In this document: piece after piece, positions 33,958 to 46,310 of the stretch
Numbering within the stretch: the first letter of the stretch is position 1
How the letters are laid out: each line of letters starts with the position of its first letter
Position numbers and translations under genes: made by a program
Notes under the pieces: generated by a model
What the model was told of the DNA's origin: nothing
The model's input: only the letters and a program-made list of their open reading frames with translations
The model's database searches: none
DNA from: Valencia hispanica
Taxonomy: Eukaryota; Chordata; Actinopteri; Cyprinodontiformes; Valenciidae
DNA length: 64,000 nt
NCBI GenBank assembly: GCA_963556495.2
Contig: OY747722.1
Span: 21,774,501 to 21,838,500, forward strand
Direction of reading: 5' to 3'

Positions 33958-35554
33958 CAGTGGCTTGCAAAAGTATTCGGCCCCCTTGAACTTTTGCACA
34001 TTTTGTCACATTACAGCCACAAACATGAATCAATTTTATTGGAATTCCACGTGAAAGACCAATACAAAGTGGTGTACACGTGAGAAGTGGAACAAAACTC
34101 ATACATGATTCCAAACATTTTTTACAAATAAATAACTGAAAAGTGGGGTGTGCGTAATTATTCAGCCCCCTAAATCAAAGCTTTGTAGAACCACATTTTG
34201 CTGCAATTACAGCTTCCAGTCTTTTAGGGTATGTCTCTACCAGCTTTGCACATCTACAGACTGAAATTCTTGCCCATTCTTCTTTGCAAAACAGCTCCAG
34301 CTCAGTCAGATAAATGGACAGCATTTGTGAACAGCAGTTTTCAGATCTTGCCACATATTGTCAATTGGATTTAGATCTGGACTTTGACTGGGCCATTCTA
34401 ACACATGGATATGTTTTGTTTTAAACCATTCCATTGTTGCCCTGGCTTTATGTTTAGGGTCGTTGTCCTGCTGGAAGGTGAACCTCCGCCCCAGTCTCAA
34501 GTCTTTTGCAGACTCCAAGAGGGTTTCTTCCAAGATTGCCCTGTATTTGGCTCCATCCATCTTCCCATCAACTCTGACCAGCTTCCCTGTCCCTGCTGAA
34601 GAGAAGCACCCCCAGAGCATGATGCTGCCACCACCATATTTGACAGTGGGGATGGTGTGTTCAGAGTGATGTGCAGTGTTAGTTTTCCGACACACATAGC
34701 GTTTTGCATTTTGGCCAAAAAGTTCCATTTTGGTCTCATCTGACCAGAGCACCTTCTTCCACATGTTTGCTGTGTCCCCCACATGGCTTGTGGCAAACTG
34801 CAAACGGGACTTCTTATGGTTTTCCTTTAACAATGGCTTTCTTCTTGCCACTCTTCCATAAAGGCCAACTTTGTGCAGTGCACGACTAATAGTTGTCCTA
34901 TGGACAGATTCCCCCACCTGAGCTGTAGATCTCTGCAGCTCGTCCAGAGTCACCATGGGCCTCTTGGCTGCATTTCTGATCAGCGCTCTCCTTGTTCGGC
35001 CTGTGAGTTTTGGTGGACGGCCTTGTCTTGGTAGGTTTACATACTCCTTCCAGTTCTGAATGATCGCTTGAACAGCGCTCCGTGGGATATTCAAGGCTTG
35101 GGAAATCTTTTTGGAGCCTAAGCCTGCTTTAAATTTCTCAATAACTTTATCCCTGACCTGTCTGGTGTATTCTTTGGACTTCATGGTGTAGTTGCTCCCA
35201 ACATTCTCTTAGACAACCTCTGAGGCGGTCACAGGGCAGCTGTATTTGTACTGACATTAGATTACACAAAGGTGCACTCTATTTAGTCATTAGCACTCAT
35301 CAGGCAATGTCTATGGGCAACTGACTGCACTCAGACCAAAGGGGGCTGAATAATTACGCACACCCCACTTTTCAGTTATTTATTTGTAAAAAATGTTTGG
35401 AATCATGTATGATTTTCGTTCCACTTCTCACGTGTACACCACTTTTCTATTGGTCTTTCACATGGAATTCCAATAAAATGTATTCATGTTTGTGGCTGTA
35501 ATGCGACAAAATGTGGAAAAGTTCAAAGGGGCCGAATACTTTTGCAAGCCACTG
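33958..35554 (-). mobile_element. Tc1-like transposon, copy 2, both ends intact
   Basis: Flanked by TA at 33956-33957 and 35555-35556. Terminal inverted repeats of about 214 bp (33958-34171 and 35341-35554) begin cagtggcttgcaaaagtatt on both strands and differ at only a few positions. The transposase lies on the minus strand. Structurally this is the most complete DNA transposon in the window. It sits inside an L2 LINE, so it is younger than that LINE copy. Its ends might still respond to a transposase supplied elsewhere; this is inference. Confidence 0.95.
34175..35184 (-). pseudogene. Tc1-like transposase, near-complete (copy 2)
   Basis: An uninterrupted 292-codon frame starts at 35184 (MKSKEYTRQVRDKVIEKF). 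Helix-turn-helix 1 lies at about 10-45, a GRPPKL/GRTRR hook at 55-66, and helix-turn-helix 2 to about 110. The catalytic domain shows LWSDETK (Asp 149), GGGSIMLWG (184-192), QQDNDPKH (Asp 240) and SPDLNPIDNMW, where position 275 is Asp, giving DD34D rather than the DD34E of Tc1 proteins. Against copy 1 it lacks Gly-Thr-Thr after KEY (9 bp). A 1-bp deletion near 34310 ends the frame at HKCCPFI; the last 45 or so residues, to KCGSTKL and a stop at 34177-34175, follow in another frame. Family length is about 340 residues, so the copy is broken but only just. Confidence 0.95.
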
Positions 35555-36340
35555 TACAGGTCAATCTCTAATTCATTGGCAAGATTGTTGAAAAACAGCT
35601 TTTTCAATAGTAAAATAGCTTCCCTAACAATGACAAACGGTTTGGTTTCCAAGCTCACAGCAGCACTGAAACTGCCCTCGTCAAAGTTTTCAATGACATC
35701 TGCATAAATCCAAACTGTGGTAGAACCACTGTGGTGGTGCTTTTGGAGCTCAATGCAGCATTTGACACTGTTGATCGTGATATACTATTGGAATGACTGG
35801 AGAGCTGGGTCGGACTCTCTGGTCCAGTACTTGGCTCGTTCCAGTCTTACTTAAAGAACAGCAACTTATTTTTGTCAATAGGTAATTCTTCATCAGAACA
35901 GACAGAAATCACATGAAGAACTAATGTCGCAACGGGACCTTAAAAAAACTTGTGCATGTCTTTATCTTTGGTCAGATTGATTGCTGCAACAGTGTCCTCA
36001 CAGGTCTGCCTAAAAAGTCAATCAGACATCTGCAGCTGATCCAGAATGCTACTGGTCGCATCCTCACTATAACCAGGAAAAGTAGAGCACATCACCAAGT
36101 TGTAAAGTATTTACACTGGCTCCCTGTAGAAGCAGCTTTTAGTTTATAGGCTCCCCTTATCTGGAACAAACTTCCAGAACACTGCAAAGCTGATGAAACA
36201 CGGAGTTCCTTTAAATGCAAAGATAAAAACACTTCTGTTTAGAGCTGCCTTTGAGTATGTGATTAATAATAGCTGGAATGTCATGTAAAGCACTTTGAAT
36301 TCCGTAGTTGCTGAAAGTGTGCTACCTTATTGATGTAAGC

Positions 36341-37835
36341 TATGGATGTAGCAGGTCGGCCATGAAAAGCCATTTCATGAAGATCTCTCACATTCTGTTC
36401 TTGACCTTATCTGGAAACCACTATAAGTTTAAAGGTTTGTAGCTATTGATTCTGTAGAAAGTTGATGATCTCTGCACACTATGCATCTCAGCAACTGTTT
36501 ACCCCACTCTAGGATTTTAGGAGACTGACCTACAGAAGCATAAGGCCTCAACAACCAGTGTTGTTGTAAACATGACTTGTTAGTGCTTATTGATTGTTAA
36601 AAAAATAAATAGATCTTTGTGTTTCTGGTTGGTCAAATCTGGTAAACAGATCCGTGCTGTTGTCATCTCTAATCACAGTGTAACGGGAAGTTCATACTTT
36701 CTAGTTCACCAGTTCCAGTTTTAGGATGAAAAATGCATATTTTAAGGTTTCCTTGGATGTTTGGCACTATAGTCAGAAACTGATTATTTGGATCCATCTG
36801 AATACCAGAACATGGATTTTTACAAGAGGAAGTTATGCCAAAACAAGATTGACTTGGTCATAATGTTATGCAGATTGATGTATTTAAAAAAGTTGATTAA
36901 AAAGGTGAGTTTAAAATCTACTTTAAATACGGTAGTTTAATTAGAAAACAGAAAATGAAGAATTCACTTGTTTTTTTTGCCTTAAATGAAATATGGAAAT
37001 GCGTCTCAGTGAGTTAGCCTGCCTCTGTGGTCCGTGTGTGTCCTACTAGTTTGGATTTCCAGGTGTGCACTGGGAAATGATTAGCATGAAGCAGGTGCTG
37101 AAAAATACCGCTGATCTGTTTTAGAATTCCTCTCCAAGATGAGTTCCAAGTAGGGGGTTCAGCACTAGGATCCCGCCTACTTTCCTGGCTGCACTGTTTT
37201 TCCGTAGAGGCCCATGTTGACAGGGCCTTCATTAGAGGCTTTGTCTTCAAAAAGGCTTAGTACATAATTAACGTCTCCATGATAGATTACACGGGTAGGT
37301 TACAAAATGCAAAGAGGTCGGCAGAAAACAGGAGAATTGAAGCAAGGCTCTTTTTTTTCCTTCTCACGACTACTGTGTGTCCCTCTTCAGCACTCGCACC
37401 AAACTACTGATTAGAAAGTCACAATATTTACACAAAGTTTACCAATGGTATCTTTAATACAGGTGCGAGTTACAATTAAGCCCCTGTGTCTTTACCTCCC
37501 TTTTTTTCTGTTTCTTCCCCTTTTTTTGTTTGCATGATCATCTAAGGCATCTGCAGGCTGACGAGTGATCATCCTGTGAGGATCTCACAGGTGGAGCTCT
37601 GGGAGGATGTGAGCCATTAATCAAAGGCGCTGTTAATGATGCAGAAAACACAGTGGAAATTAAAGCCCTTCTGTTCATAACACCGTAATATTGAGGTGAT
37701 CTATGTTCAAACTGGTATGACTAGGATTATTAACATATATATATTTTTGACCTACATTCTAAAGAGACAGTGGAAGTTCTGTTGAGATGTTAAAGTCATT
37801 ACCTTAGTTTTTGAGCCAATACCGAACACACAGGC
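36341..37835. other. No gene recognised
   Basis: Unique-looking DNA. Open frames are short and without family resemblance. Confidence 0.4.
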
Positions 37836-37837
37836 AA

Positions 37838-37965
37838 GACAAGTTTATTTGTATAGCACACTTTCAGCAACAAGTCAGTTCAAGGTGCTTTACATAACAA
37901 GGGGAAAAGATAAAAGCAACAAGGATCAAAACCAAAGTGGGGTATGGTGTGGCAAAACAACTCTA
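37838..37965 (-). repeat. LINE 3' tail, about 120 bp
   Basis: The phrase aagtttatttgtatagcaca followed by a ttcaaggtgctttacataa block is the reverse complement of a typical L2/Rex-type 3' end. No coding part is attached; a strongly 5'-truncated copy. Confidence 0.65.
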
Positions 37966-38571
37966 TGTATTTAAATATTTCAGCAGTTTATGCTAATGCT
38001 ATTTTATAAGTCTTTACTTCACCCTCAATTATGCTTTAGATTGCTACACAAAAGATTGCGTTAGGCCACCAATACCAATACCATTCATGTGAAGCACCTC
38101 AATTGAAAGGCATTGTGCTTACCATGACCTGAAGCAGCTAAAAACTAAATGTGCAAAATTAAGGCAAAAAAAAAAAGTTAAAATATTGCTTAAGCCTCAA
38201 AATGTCCGCCTAGCATTTTTCTTCTTTTTTTAACCATAAAATGGGCAGAACATGTCACATGAGGAAATGCTTTGGCTCATTTTTCCAGAACACTTTGCAA
38301 TTTTAATATATGGAATTATTTTTCAATATACTGTATACTAAACTAGTGTAAAACAGTTTGAAATGAAGAAAAACTCAACATTGAAATTAGATTTGAGAGC
38401 TTAGTGATAAGAAAACACTGCAGATAAACATGAAGTACAGATTTTTCATCATAAATTAACTATTTCAACAGTATAGAACATATTTACAAATATTTTTTTT
38501 CGTTCTCTCTCACTTGTGCAAAAGAACCAGGCCAATAATTAAAACTATGTACAGACCTTTTTTCCCCTCCC
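37966..38571. other. No gene recognised
   Basis: AT-rich with an A run near 38167-38178. Nothing supported. Confidence 0.4.
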
Positions 38572-39557
38572 TGCATATCTTCTCCTACTTCCAAGTCCTA
38601 ATGGTACAGTCATTGACTGTTCCTGTCTAACTGCAAGCAAAGGGCACATTACAGCTCTCACACTTCCAGGCAGTGCTCCTTTGCGCCGTCTCCCCATGCT
38701 GGCTCTCTGGAACTTATTCTGTCCAGTGCTGCTCAGGACAGGTAGGTGTTTATCACCGGCTTTCTTCTGGGGCTCAGTTCGCAGAGGAACTCCAAGGAGG
38801 TGTGCTGCAGCTCCTCCTGGAAACGTTGATGGTTCTTCTGCCTTTCCTGCATGGTGGCACATTGATCCTTGTGGATTACAAAGGCATTTGTAACAGCAAT
38901 GTGAACCAAATGCTGGAACACAGTGGTGGACCACCTCCTGGTTTTATGGTTGACTGAATTTGTTCCAATCATTTGGTCTGATGTGTCCACCCCTCCCATA
39001 TACTTGTTGTACTCTGTCACCACAGTGGGTCTGGGTACAGACACCTTTTGTTGTGCTCCATCAGCAGTCTTCTGCTAGCGCTGCACTGTGTCCCCACTGT
39101 ACAGAGGGTGGATGATGGAGCACATGGAGACTTCTCTGGTTTCCATCCATTTTACAAACAGAAGATCCCCATCCCTGATCCACTGGATACTGCCTCGTGG
39201 GGATCTTTTGGTCAGGGCATTTTCCTGGGTTGTGGGGACACCAACTCTTCCCTGCCTGTATGTTCCAAATGCTCCAAATCCCTGCTGCCTCAGGTGTTGG
39301 AAGAGGAAGGGACTGGTATAAAAGTTGTCTGTGTAGACAATATACCCAGAGTCAAGGTAATCTTTGTTGACCAAAGTGTTAACAACATCCAAAGACAGCC
39401 CCTTCCCTAATGCCACCTTGGCCCTGCCAGTGTGCAGCATAAAATCTATGGTGTAGCCGTTTATATCAGTGAGCACAAGCAACTTAAGCCTCCACTTCGT
39501 TGGTTTGGGTTTCATGTACTGTTTGATACCTAGCCTGGCTTTGGTTGCCACCATTCA
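38572..39557 (-). pseudogene. piggyBac-family transposase (PGBD-like), 5'-truncated
   Basis: From 39554 down the frame reads MVATKARLGIKQYMKPKPTK, the position just after the first catalytic Asp in piggyBac proteins, so that Asp and everything upstream are gone. Then come LLVLTDINGYTIDF, IVYTDNFYTSPFLF (second catalytic Asp, residue 76), and GAFGTYRQGR. A single in-frame TAG at 39077-39075 follows SGDTVQR. The same frame continues with TVVTEYNKYMGGVDTSDQM (third catalytic Asp), RRWSTTVFQHLVHIAVTNAF and a decayed C-terminal zinc-binding part (WKCESCNVPF) in which frameshifts and stops appear. In the family the enzyme excises at TTAA sites; no terminal repeats are seen. Could be a relic of a domesticated gene, but the stop and truncation argue for plain decay. 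Confidence 0.92.
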
Positions 39558-41797
39558 AGCTTACATTTACGCATAAAAAGTACAAATGTATGTACAGTGT
39601 ACAAACTTACAAACTTGGTACACTGTTCTAAAAGAATAAAATCAGCACGTAATGAGTAAATGTAAAAAAAATAAAAATATTTTCTAAACACTTCAACCTT
39701 GACGTTGAGTTTCTAGCACTGCCCAACAAAACCCTTTTGGTAACTTAAATATTCTCACTTTTTGGGGTTTTTTTGATAGCAGAACCTATAGGAAGTTACC
39801 TAGTGCTCCACTGGAAGCTATAAGCTTGCATTTTGATTCTGAAGTTCCCCTCTGACTACCATCGGCTACAGTTCACCTTATGCTGTTTACTTGACTAGGG
39901 TTATAATGATGGATCTATCTCAAGATAACCAGTCTACAAGATATTGAGAGAAGATTTCTGAAATGTCAGAGTTAAAGTTAAGAAACTACATTTTTGGAGG
40001 CTTTTCCCAAAGAGAGTACAGCTTTAACACTTCCAAGCTGTTTTAAAACATCTCTAATAAGCGTCCAATTTTAAGATGGTCATAATGTCAAAGAATAAAA
40101 GCATGTAAATGATCGATTTTGGGGTTGTTACAAATATAATGCTTTAAGAATAATTTTAAGTTTTTTAAAGAAACTCTATTCAGTGTAGAATTATCCCGTT
40201 GATGTTTGACCAATCTTGGGATTTTAGATTGTGTAATAGAGCCAAACAGTGCAGTTAACTCTTATAAAAAATAAATGCATAGATTTGTGCCTGTAGGAAA
40301 CAATTTAGCTGCATTTTTGGCTCTGGGTTAGCAAGTCACACTTTTCTCTCTGTCTGACAATATTTCTGTTTTCTACAGAGTACACATGACTCAATTTAAA
40401 GGAAAGTCTGATTAAATTTTAATGTAAGTATTTGTTAGCAAACAGTTTATCTCAATAACCACTTTCTGTTTTGTTTTTTCTACTACATCTTGACTACAAC
40501 TAGATTGTACTTTACCAGAAACTTTATTGAGAAATGTGCCTTTCATGATTGCAAAATCTCATTACATTTACCATTAAAGGGATCCATCAGTAATACACAA
40601 CAGTTTGAAAACACGACAGTCATAGCATGAATGGCTCCCTAGCCAAGGCTCTTTATCTGCAACCCCTCAACTAATCAAAATGCAGACAATCATCTTGAAT
40701 CAATGCAACATTGGCAGCTTAAAGGTTCATAATGGACATTTTGTATGAACCATTACGTGTTTCAAACATACTCTCTTTACTTGACTACCCTTCAAAACTT
40801 TGAAGTATTCCCTTTATATATTTATCCCACCATAATGACTAATCTCTACAAACGGTTAGTTCTAAAAATTAGTGAAAAAGTAATCACGTGTTGGAACTCG
40901 TGATACAGAGGAATTTTCATATAGGTTTCTTAGGTCTATAAACAACATCAATATTCGAGTTGGCTGCACAGCCTTCAGGCCATGTTTTAATAAATCAAAA
41001 TAAACCAGAATTAACTGCAGCACACTGTTTTTACATAAGTGGACTCAAGTGGAACGCCAACTAATTAAGAATAAAGGAGATTTTTGATCTTAGTGTTTTC
41101 AATAAATGCCAACCCTGGGGAAGCTGACTGCAGTGTTTTTGTTTCCCGTTTTTAGTTTATTAATTATGATCTGACAATAAATGCCACTGCAAAGGTTAGA
41201 AGGATTTAGCATCCTAAAACCTGCAGATAAGTGTCAGTCAACTTTCTGGCAGTTATGGAGGTTTCAAGTGAGGTGACTGTGTCTGGTTTGTGTTCAGCGT
41301 ACGGTCTGTGGTACCAGTGGAGGAAATGACTCGCTCAATTATGCATTTGCTTAGATAAGTAAGGCTGTGCTGCCACTTTCTTCCAGCCCTGAGCCTGATT
41401 ATACTGGCTGTACAAGCTGTTTCCCAGCCTCCTGTTCCTCCCTTTTCACTGATCAACAGACTTCCTACACAGTCTGAAAAAGTGTGAGAGTTTGATTTCA
41501 ATATTTTCCAGCTCTAGATAAGTATAGAAAATGTGGAAAATTCTGGAATTTTCATATAAACAAAGTGCAGGAACCCTGGATGAGGATAGAAGCAAACACA
41601 ATGTCCGGCACTGCTTTCATGCAGTCAAAAGCCCATCCTCTGTTGATGTTTCTGATGAGAAAGCGCTGCTTCTTTCTGTCAGATGGGGTTGTAAATTTTA
41701 GATAAAAATGGAAGCTTAGTTTCTTGACATACTGCAACGTTATCACTCCAGCCTCTAAGGATTTCTTGTTGTAGGTACAATTCTAGTTTCATCTTGT
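39558..41797. other. No gene recognised
   Basis: About 2.2 kb of AT-rich DNA without recognised coding sequence. The missing N-terminal part of the piggyBac gene is not found here. Confidence 0.45.
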
Positions 41798-41982
41798 CAC
41801 ATGTCGATGTGCCCCTGGATAAGGCACCTGGTCCCTAGTTACCTACCGATCTGCTTATCAGTGTATATGTCTGTGTTTGTGAGTGCAACTGGGTCAATGT
41901 AGCTGTAGTGTGGAGCGCTCTGAGTAATCAATATGACTGAAAAAGCACTATATAAATGCAATTTATTTACCATAATATTTGT
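41798..41982 (+). repeat. SINE-like repeat with tttaccat tail
   Basis: Phrases atgtgcccctggataaggca, gtgtggagcgctctgagta and aaagcactatataaatgcaa followed by tttaccat match a common fish short interspersed element with an L2-type 3' end. An intact tRNA-like head is not visible, so the copy is truncated or diverged. Confidence 0.65.
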
Positions 41983-42264
41983 TTGGAATTCTTTCTTTAA
42001 TTTTAAGTCCCAAGAATTTTTTTTTTAAATACTTATATATCACCAACATAAGACAAAAAAAGAAACTTCACTGGTGATCAAGAACACAATTATAGTTTGA
42101 TGGGAAATTAATATTTCATTTCCCCCTTTATTAGCGGTTTGCTCCACTTGGATGAAAACATCTTTGAGGACTCAGGAAGCTGTAAGAACTGCTCGATCAA
42201 ATAGTAAGAACCTGATCCTTTCTTTCTCTTTCTCTTTCATTTTCTGTTTAAACTTTTATCAGTG

Positions 42265-42410
42265 GATTAGGTTATTAGTACGGCTGCCTTAAAGCAAGAA
42301 GATCATTCATATCTCATGAGAATTTTCTCCAGGTACTCCAGTTTCCCACTACAGTCCAAAAAACTAAAACTGAGGTTGATGACTCCAAATTGTGTTCATC
42401 CACGGTTGGT
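42265..42410 (+). repeat. RTE-type LINE 3' fragment
   Basis: The order ggctgccttaaagcaagaag, tctccaggtactccagtttc, ccactacagtccaaaaaact and gactccaaattgt is the reverse complement order of the repeat copy at 61836-62150. Diverged, no coding part. Confidence 0.6.
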
Positions 42411-43534
42411 TCTGTCCTAGCCATGCTACAAAGTGACTTGTTTTGTGGCATTTGAGCTCATGCCCCAATGTGACACTGAATAGGAATATGATGGACAGTA
42501 TAGAATATCTCCAGTTCAAGTCTTACCAACTAAAGATGAATAAATACAATCCAGAATTTTAATGCAACTTAACAACTTGTTTGCTTGGTTTAAGCAGTTT
42601 TTTTACATCTCTGTTTTTTTCATACAAGAAATAAGTGACTTTGGTGACATTGGGGACTCGTCCTTTGTGGTGCTTCTAGCATTGTAACAGCTGTTTGAGT
42701 ATGGTGCTGGTGTTTGCCCTGTACTATACCATTCTCACCTGTTGGATCCTGAGGAGGAGCATGTTCCACTTGGGATTCACCGCCAGCCACAGCCACAATA
42801 TCAAGGTGTTGTACGTCCTGCTTATATCCAGAATATTGTGAAAAATCTATGGGCCAGTGTCGAGTGTTTTGACAGCAGCTTTACACTTTCATAAGCGGCG
42901 AAAAATAAAAGTGACAACATAATTAATAAACTACAAGAACAATCTGTAGTACTGTAAAATCATTTATAAACAAATCAAGATAAATAGCCTTCTTTGTCCG
43001 AGTTAACCACTGTCCCTTGCAGCAGGTGTAATCCAATATGATTTGGGCTCCTCAAACCCCTTCGCCTGATGTTGTTTCATGTTTTGCAGTAACACATTGC
43101 AACTCTACTTGGGGATGTAATTGACAGCTGTCATTGTGAGGTAAAGGCAAAGAGGGATGATGGGAACTTTGACCTCCAGCTGCAGCTGCAGGGGCAGATC
43201 CAACTTTTTGCATTAAAACATTCCAACCAAGGTTAGCTTTTGTTGCAGCAGCTCCATCCCGAGGTCATATGATATTAAGAAATCAATATTTGTGTTACCT
43301 CTGTAATCAGAATCATCAGCTTTAACCCCTGTTGCCCTTAGGATCCTCTAGTGTCTGCTTTATGGCGACAGGCCCTTTGCATATTATGCGAAGACATCTT
43401 ACACCCCCAGCCTCAGTCCCTTGCCTGACTGTCTAGGAGGAGTTTGGAAGTCAAGTTGAGACAAAATATTACAGCTATAAATATTTCTGATGGGATTAAA
43501 TACATGGTGAAGCAATGCTCAAATTTTATCCCCA
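42411..43534. other. No gene recognised
   Basis: No supported feature. A few somewhat GC-richer patches (about 42720-42800, 43140-43200) have no splice sites I would trust. Confidence 0.35.
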
Positions 43535-43755
43535 GGCCTTGGTATGGAGTTTGCATGTACTCCCCTGTGTACGCATGGTTTCTGTCTGCCTACCCAGACT
43601 TCCTCCCACTTTCCAGAATAATGCATGTAAGCAGTTTCTTTAAAATGCCCTTTGGCATGAATGTAGATATGCGAGCGGTCCAGAGAGTACCCCATCTCTT
43701 GCAACCCCCAAACACAGGTGTTGATAATGAATGGTTGAGTGGATTACTGAATATT
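43535..43755 (+). repeat. RTE-type LINE 3' fragment
   Basis: Diverged copy: tggagtttgcatgtactccc, cgcatggtttctgtctgcc, acttcctcccactttccag and a gcgagcggtccagagagtac block correspond, in the opposite orientation, to the copy at 61836-62150. The simple-repeat tail is reduced to an atgaatggttgagtgga remnant. Open frames across it on both strands are therefore not genes. Confidence 0.65.
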
Positions 43756-45749
43756 TGACATTCCGTCCACAATGCTAACCTGTGGCAATTTGCTATTTGC
43801 ATTAATAGAACAGAACCTATCCACAAGCAATGCTCTTCAAACTTAAAAAAAATACAATACAATTATATGAGTGTTGAAGCTTTGATTTACTTGATAGTAC
43901 ACACTGTGGACAACACTGTGTCTACACATGCAAATATGCAATAAATAAGTCATTCAGGGAGCAGCTGACCGATGCCTTTTTTCCCTCGAGTGCTTATGTC
44001 ACCTCCCCCCAACAGCGCATGGCCCTGGGCAGAAAGTCATAACTGTCGTAGGAAAAACCAACATTTACCACAGAATTGAAACTAAAGCTGGTGGCTAAAA
44101 GTCTTTAGTCTTCTACATACTCTGCCGGTTTTCCGGAAATTGTCATCGAGTCATTGTGACTGTATCAATCTTTCACTTATTTCCCCTGCAGGTTATGGTA
44201 CCATAAGTCTCACACCTGATGGGCTGCTTGATATTAAACACACAAATCAACCCTGGCTTTTTCTGTCTCTGCTTTCTTTTTTCCTTTCTTTCTTTATTTT
44301 GCATGAAGATGTGGCCACTGGTTTCTTGTGACTTGTATCTGCTCTAGATTTGTGTTTCCTTTCCAAGTTGTCTACCAACCATAAGATGTAGGATTCCTAT
44401 GGGAGCCCATTTCCTTATTCCTATATAGATAAATTAGACAGACACTGATTTGACAGCACGTGACTACTAGACTTATGCCGCATTTGGAAAACGCTGACAC
44501 ACAGACACACAGCGCTCCACTAATTGGACATACATGCATGAGAGAGACAGCTTCATCTAAAATTAATTATCCAACTTGATCAACTTAAATTAGCCAGAGT
44601 AAGATCCAAGCCATGCTTTTATGCTTCTCCTCAATTTCCTGTAACCTTTCTCACATACAGGCAGGCACTCCGTCTCACTCACTTTAACACACGCTCTGCC
44701 TTGTAGAAAAGAATTTCACAACTACCACACAGTTATGTATGTACAGATTGAGAAAGGTAATAGAATTGGCGCTTTTATCCTAAAACACCCTTATGACTAG
44801 AAAATTACAGCCCTGCCAATTAGCACTGCAGGGCCTGTGGGTGCAAATTATTAATCATTACTTTACCATAATGTGTCTTAATGAAAATAGATACCTTCAA
44901 ACTTTTAACACTGGAAAAGTTATCTGCTTAGGTATGCAGTGTTGAGATAAAAACTGTGGAAACATCTACGTGATAACCCTTGGTAATGAAAGATTTCTCC
45001 CAAGCTTTTTGCAATGTGCTGTAAAAGGTTTTTACAGTCATTTTTAGAAACATCTGCTGCTATCCTCGCACAGTTAGACATTCATTTTCAGTTTGCGATG
45101 TGTGCTCACATGTCAAATCTGGCAAACTACAGAGAAAACAATTAGCGACATCCTTCTGGTCTACACAGCAATCTGTGATTTAAGGTACAGCTGTTAAAGG
45201 GTATTGTTGATAAAACTTAAAATTTAAACAAACTCTTTGCATATAGCTTAAACAATAACAATGGTGTTGTTTCTTCTTGAGCATATTTATAAAAAGAAAT
45301 ACAACGTTTTAGCAACAATTTATTGCACTGACATTTTAAAATGGTTAAAACTTCCAGGCTATTAACTGCTCCTCATATTTTCATATCTTTTAAAAAGCTT
45401 ACTTTTTTGTAAAGTACCTTGAGACGAAATCCTAAATGAATTTTGACGTTTCCTTTAAAACTTTAAAACACTACTCCTTAAATGTATGGCAAAACACACT
45501 TACATTGCTCTGTCTAGTTTGCATTTAGAAAGGACACCTGCCTAGTTGCAGTTGCACCTATTTACTAACTATTCTGTGCAACTTAACCCAAAATTATTCT
45601 TGAATAATTTGCCTATTTGCAGGTTTTTCAGTAGAGCACACCCAAAATATTTGGATAAAAAGCAGCATGGGAAACTGAAATACCAAGGCTACTTGACACG
45701 CTGTTATAGTTCTTAGTTGTTTGTGTAGTCTTATTGAGTTGGGGTTTGT
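43756..45749. other. No gene recognised
   Basis: AT-rich, no supported coding sequence or repeat. Confidence 0.4.
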
Positions 45750-46310
45750 ATGACTTGAGTTTTTCCTTCCACTACATTTTCTCTCCCTCTTTTACCCTCA
45801 GGTGCTTGTATGTTTAGTTTCTTGTGTTTTTGGTCCATTCCTCATTTATTTACTTAGGTTCTTTCTAAAGTTTGTCTTCCTGTTATGTTTCCCTCCTCTA
45901 GTGTTTTGTTCATTAGTGTTCAAGTTTCCCTTGGTCTTTTTTATACCTAGTTACCACTTTGTGTTTAGACTTTCCTTATGCCTTCTTAGGTTTATCTCTG
46001 TCTAGTCATTTCCTATGTTTTGTTCTCTGCCTCCCTGTCTGTTTCGTCCTTGCCCAGTTACTGAGGGGCTCCACCTGCCCTCTCCCTCTCACCTGCAACT
46101 GCTTCTCTCTAATTAGTCCTTAGTCTTCTCCCTGCTCATTGAGTGCTCATTGAGTTCTCATCGAGTCACAACTCGCTGGTTCCTCGTCTATGCTTCCCGT
46201 TCCCCGGTCTCTGTACTTTTCTGGTCCTCCTGCATTCGAGTGTAAGTTCCTTGTTCTTTTGTTTCATTAAAACATTATTTCATTATCTCACTGCATTTGG
46301 TTCCTCACTT
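45750..46310. repeat. Pyrimidine-rich segment, probable dispersed repeat
   Basis: About 560 bases strongly biased to C and T on the plus strand, ending with a cattaaaacattatttcatt stretch and a ctgcatttggttcctcac phrase that I associate with a common fish repeat of uncertain class. It contains near-tandem copies of cattgag-gctcattgagt (about 46137-46165). No terminal repeats identified. The 67-codon frame in it is a composition artefact. Confidence 0.4.

Larger units (their letters stand above)
33680..36340 (+). mobile_element. L2-type LINE fragment, split by a Tc1 element
   Basis: Left part (33680-33957) reads SDVIQKVNSSL then VIKPLLKQNNLDNTLMQNY, the block just before reverse transcriptase motif 1. 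The right part (35555 on) resumes with RSISNSLARLL, TAALKLPSSKF-like, then VVVLLELNAAFDTVDRDILL (motif A), and later LIQNATGRILTITRKSRAHH, LHWLPVEAAF and IWNKLPEHCK from the C terminus. The segment between motif A and the C-terminal part, including YADD, is deleted. It ends at a 3' tail with gtaaagcactttgaattcc. The interruption is exactly at a TA inside the NYR codons. Confidence 0.88.

Noticed and set aside
45802..46005. 67-codon Phe/Leu-rich frame resembling a membrane segment
   Set aside because: Follows from the pyrimidine-rich repeat composition.
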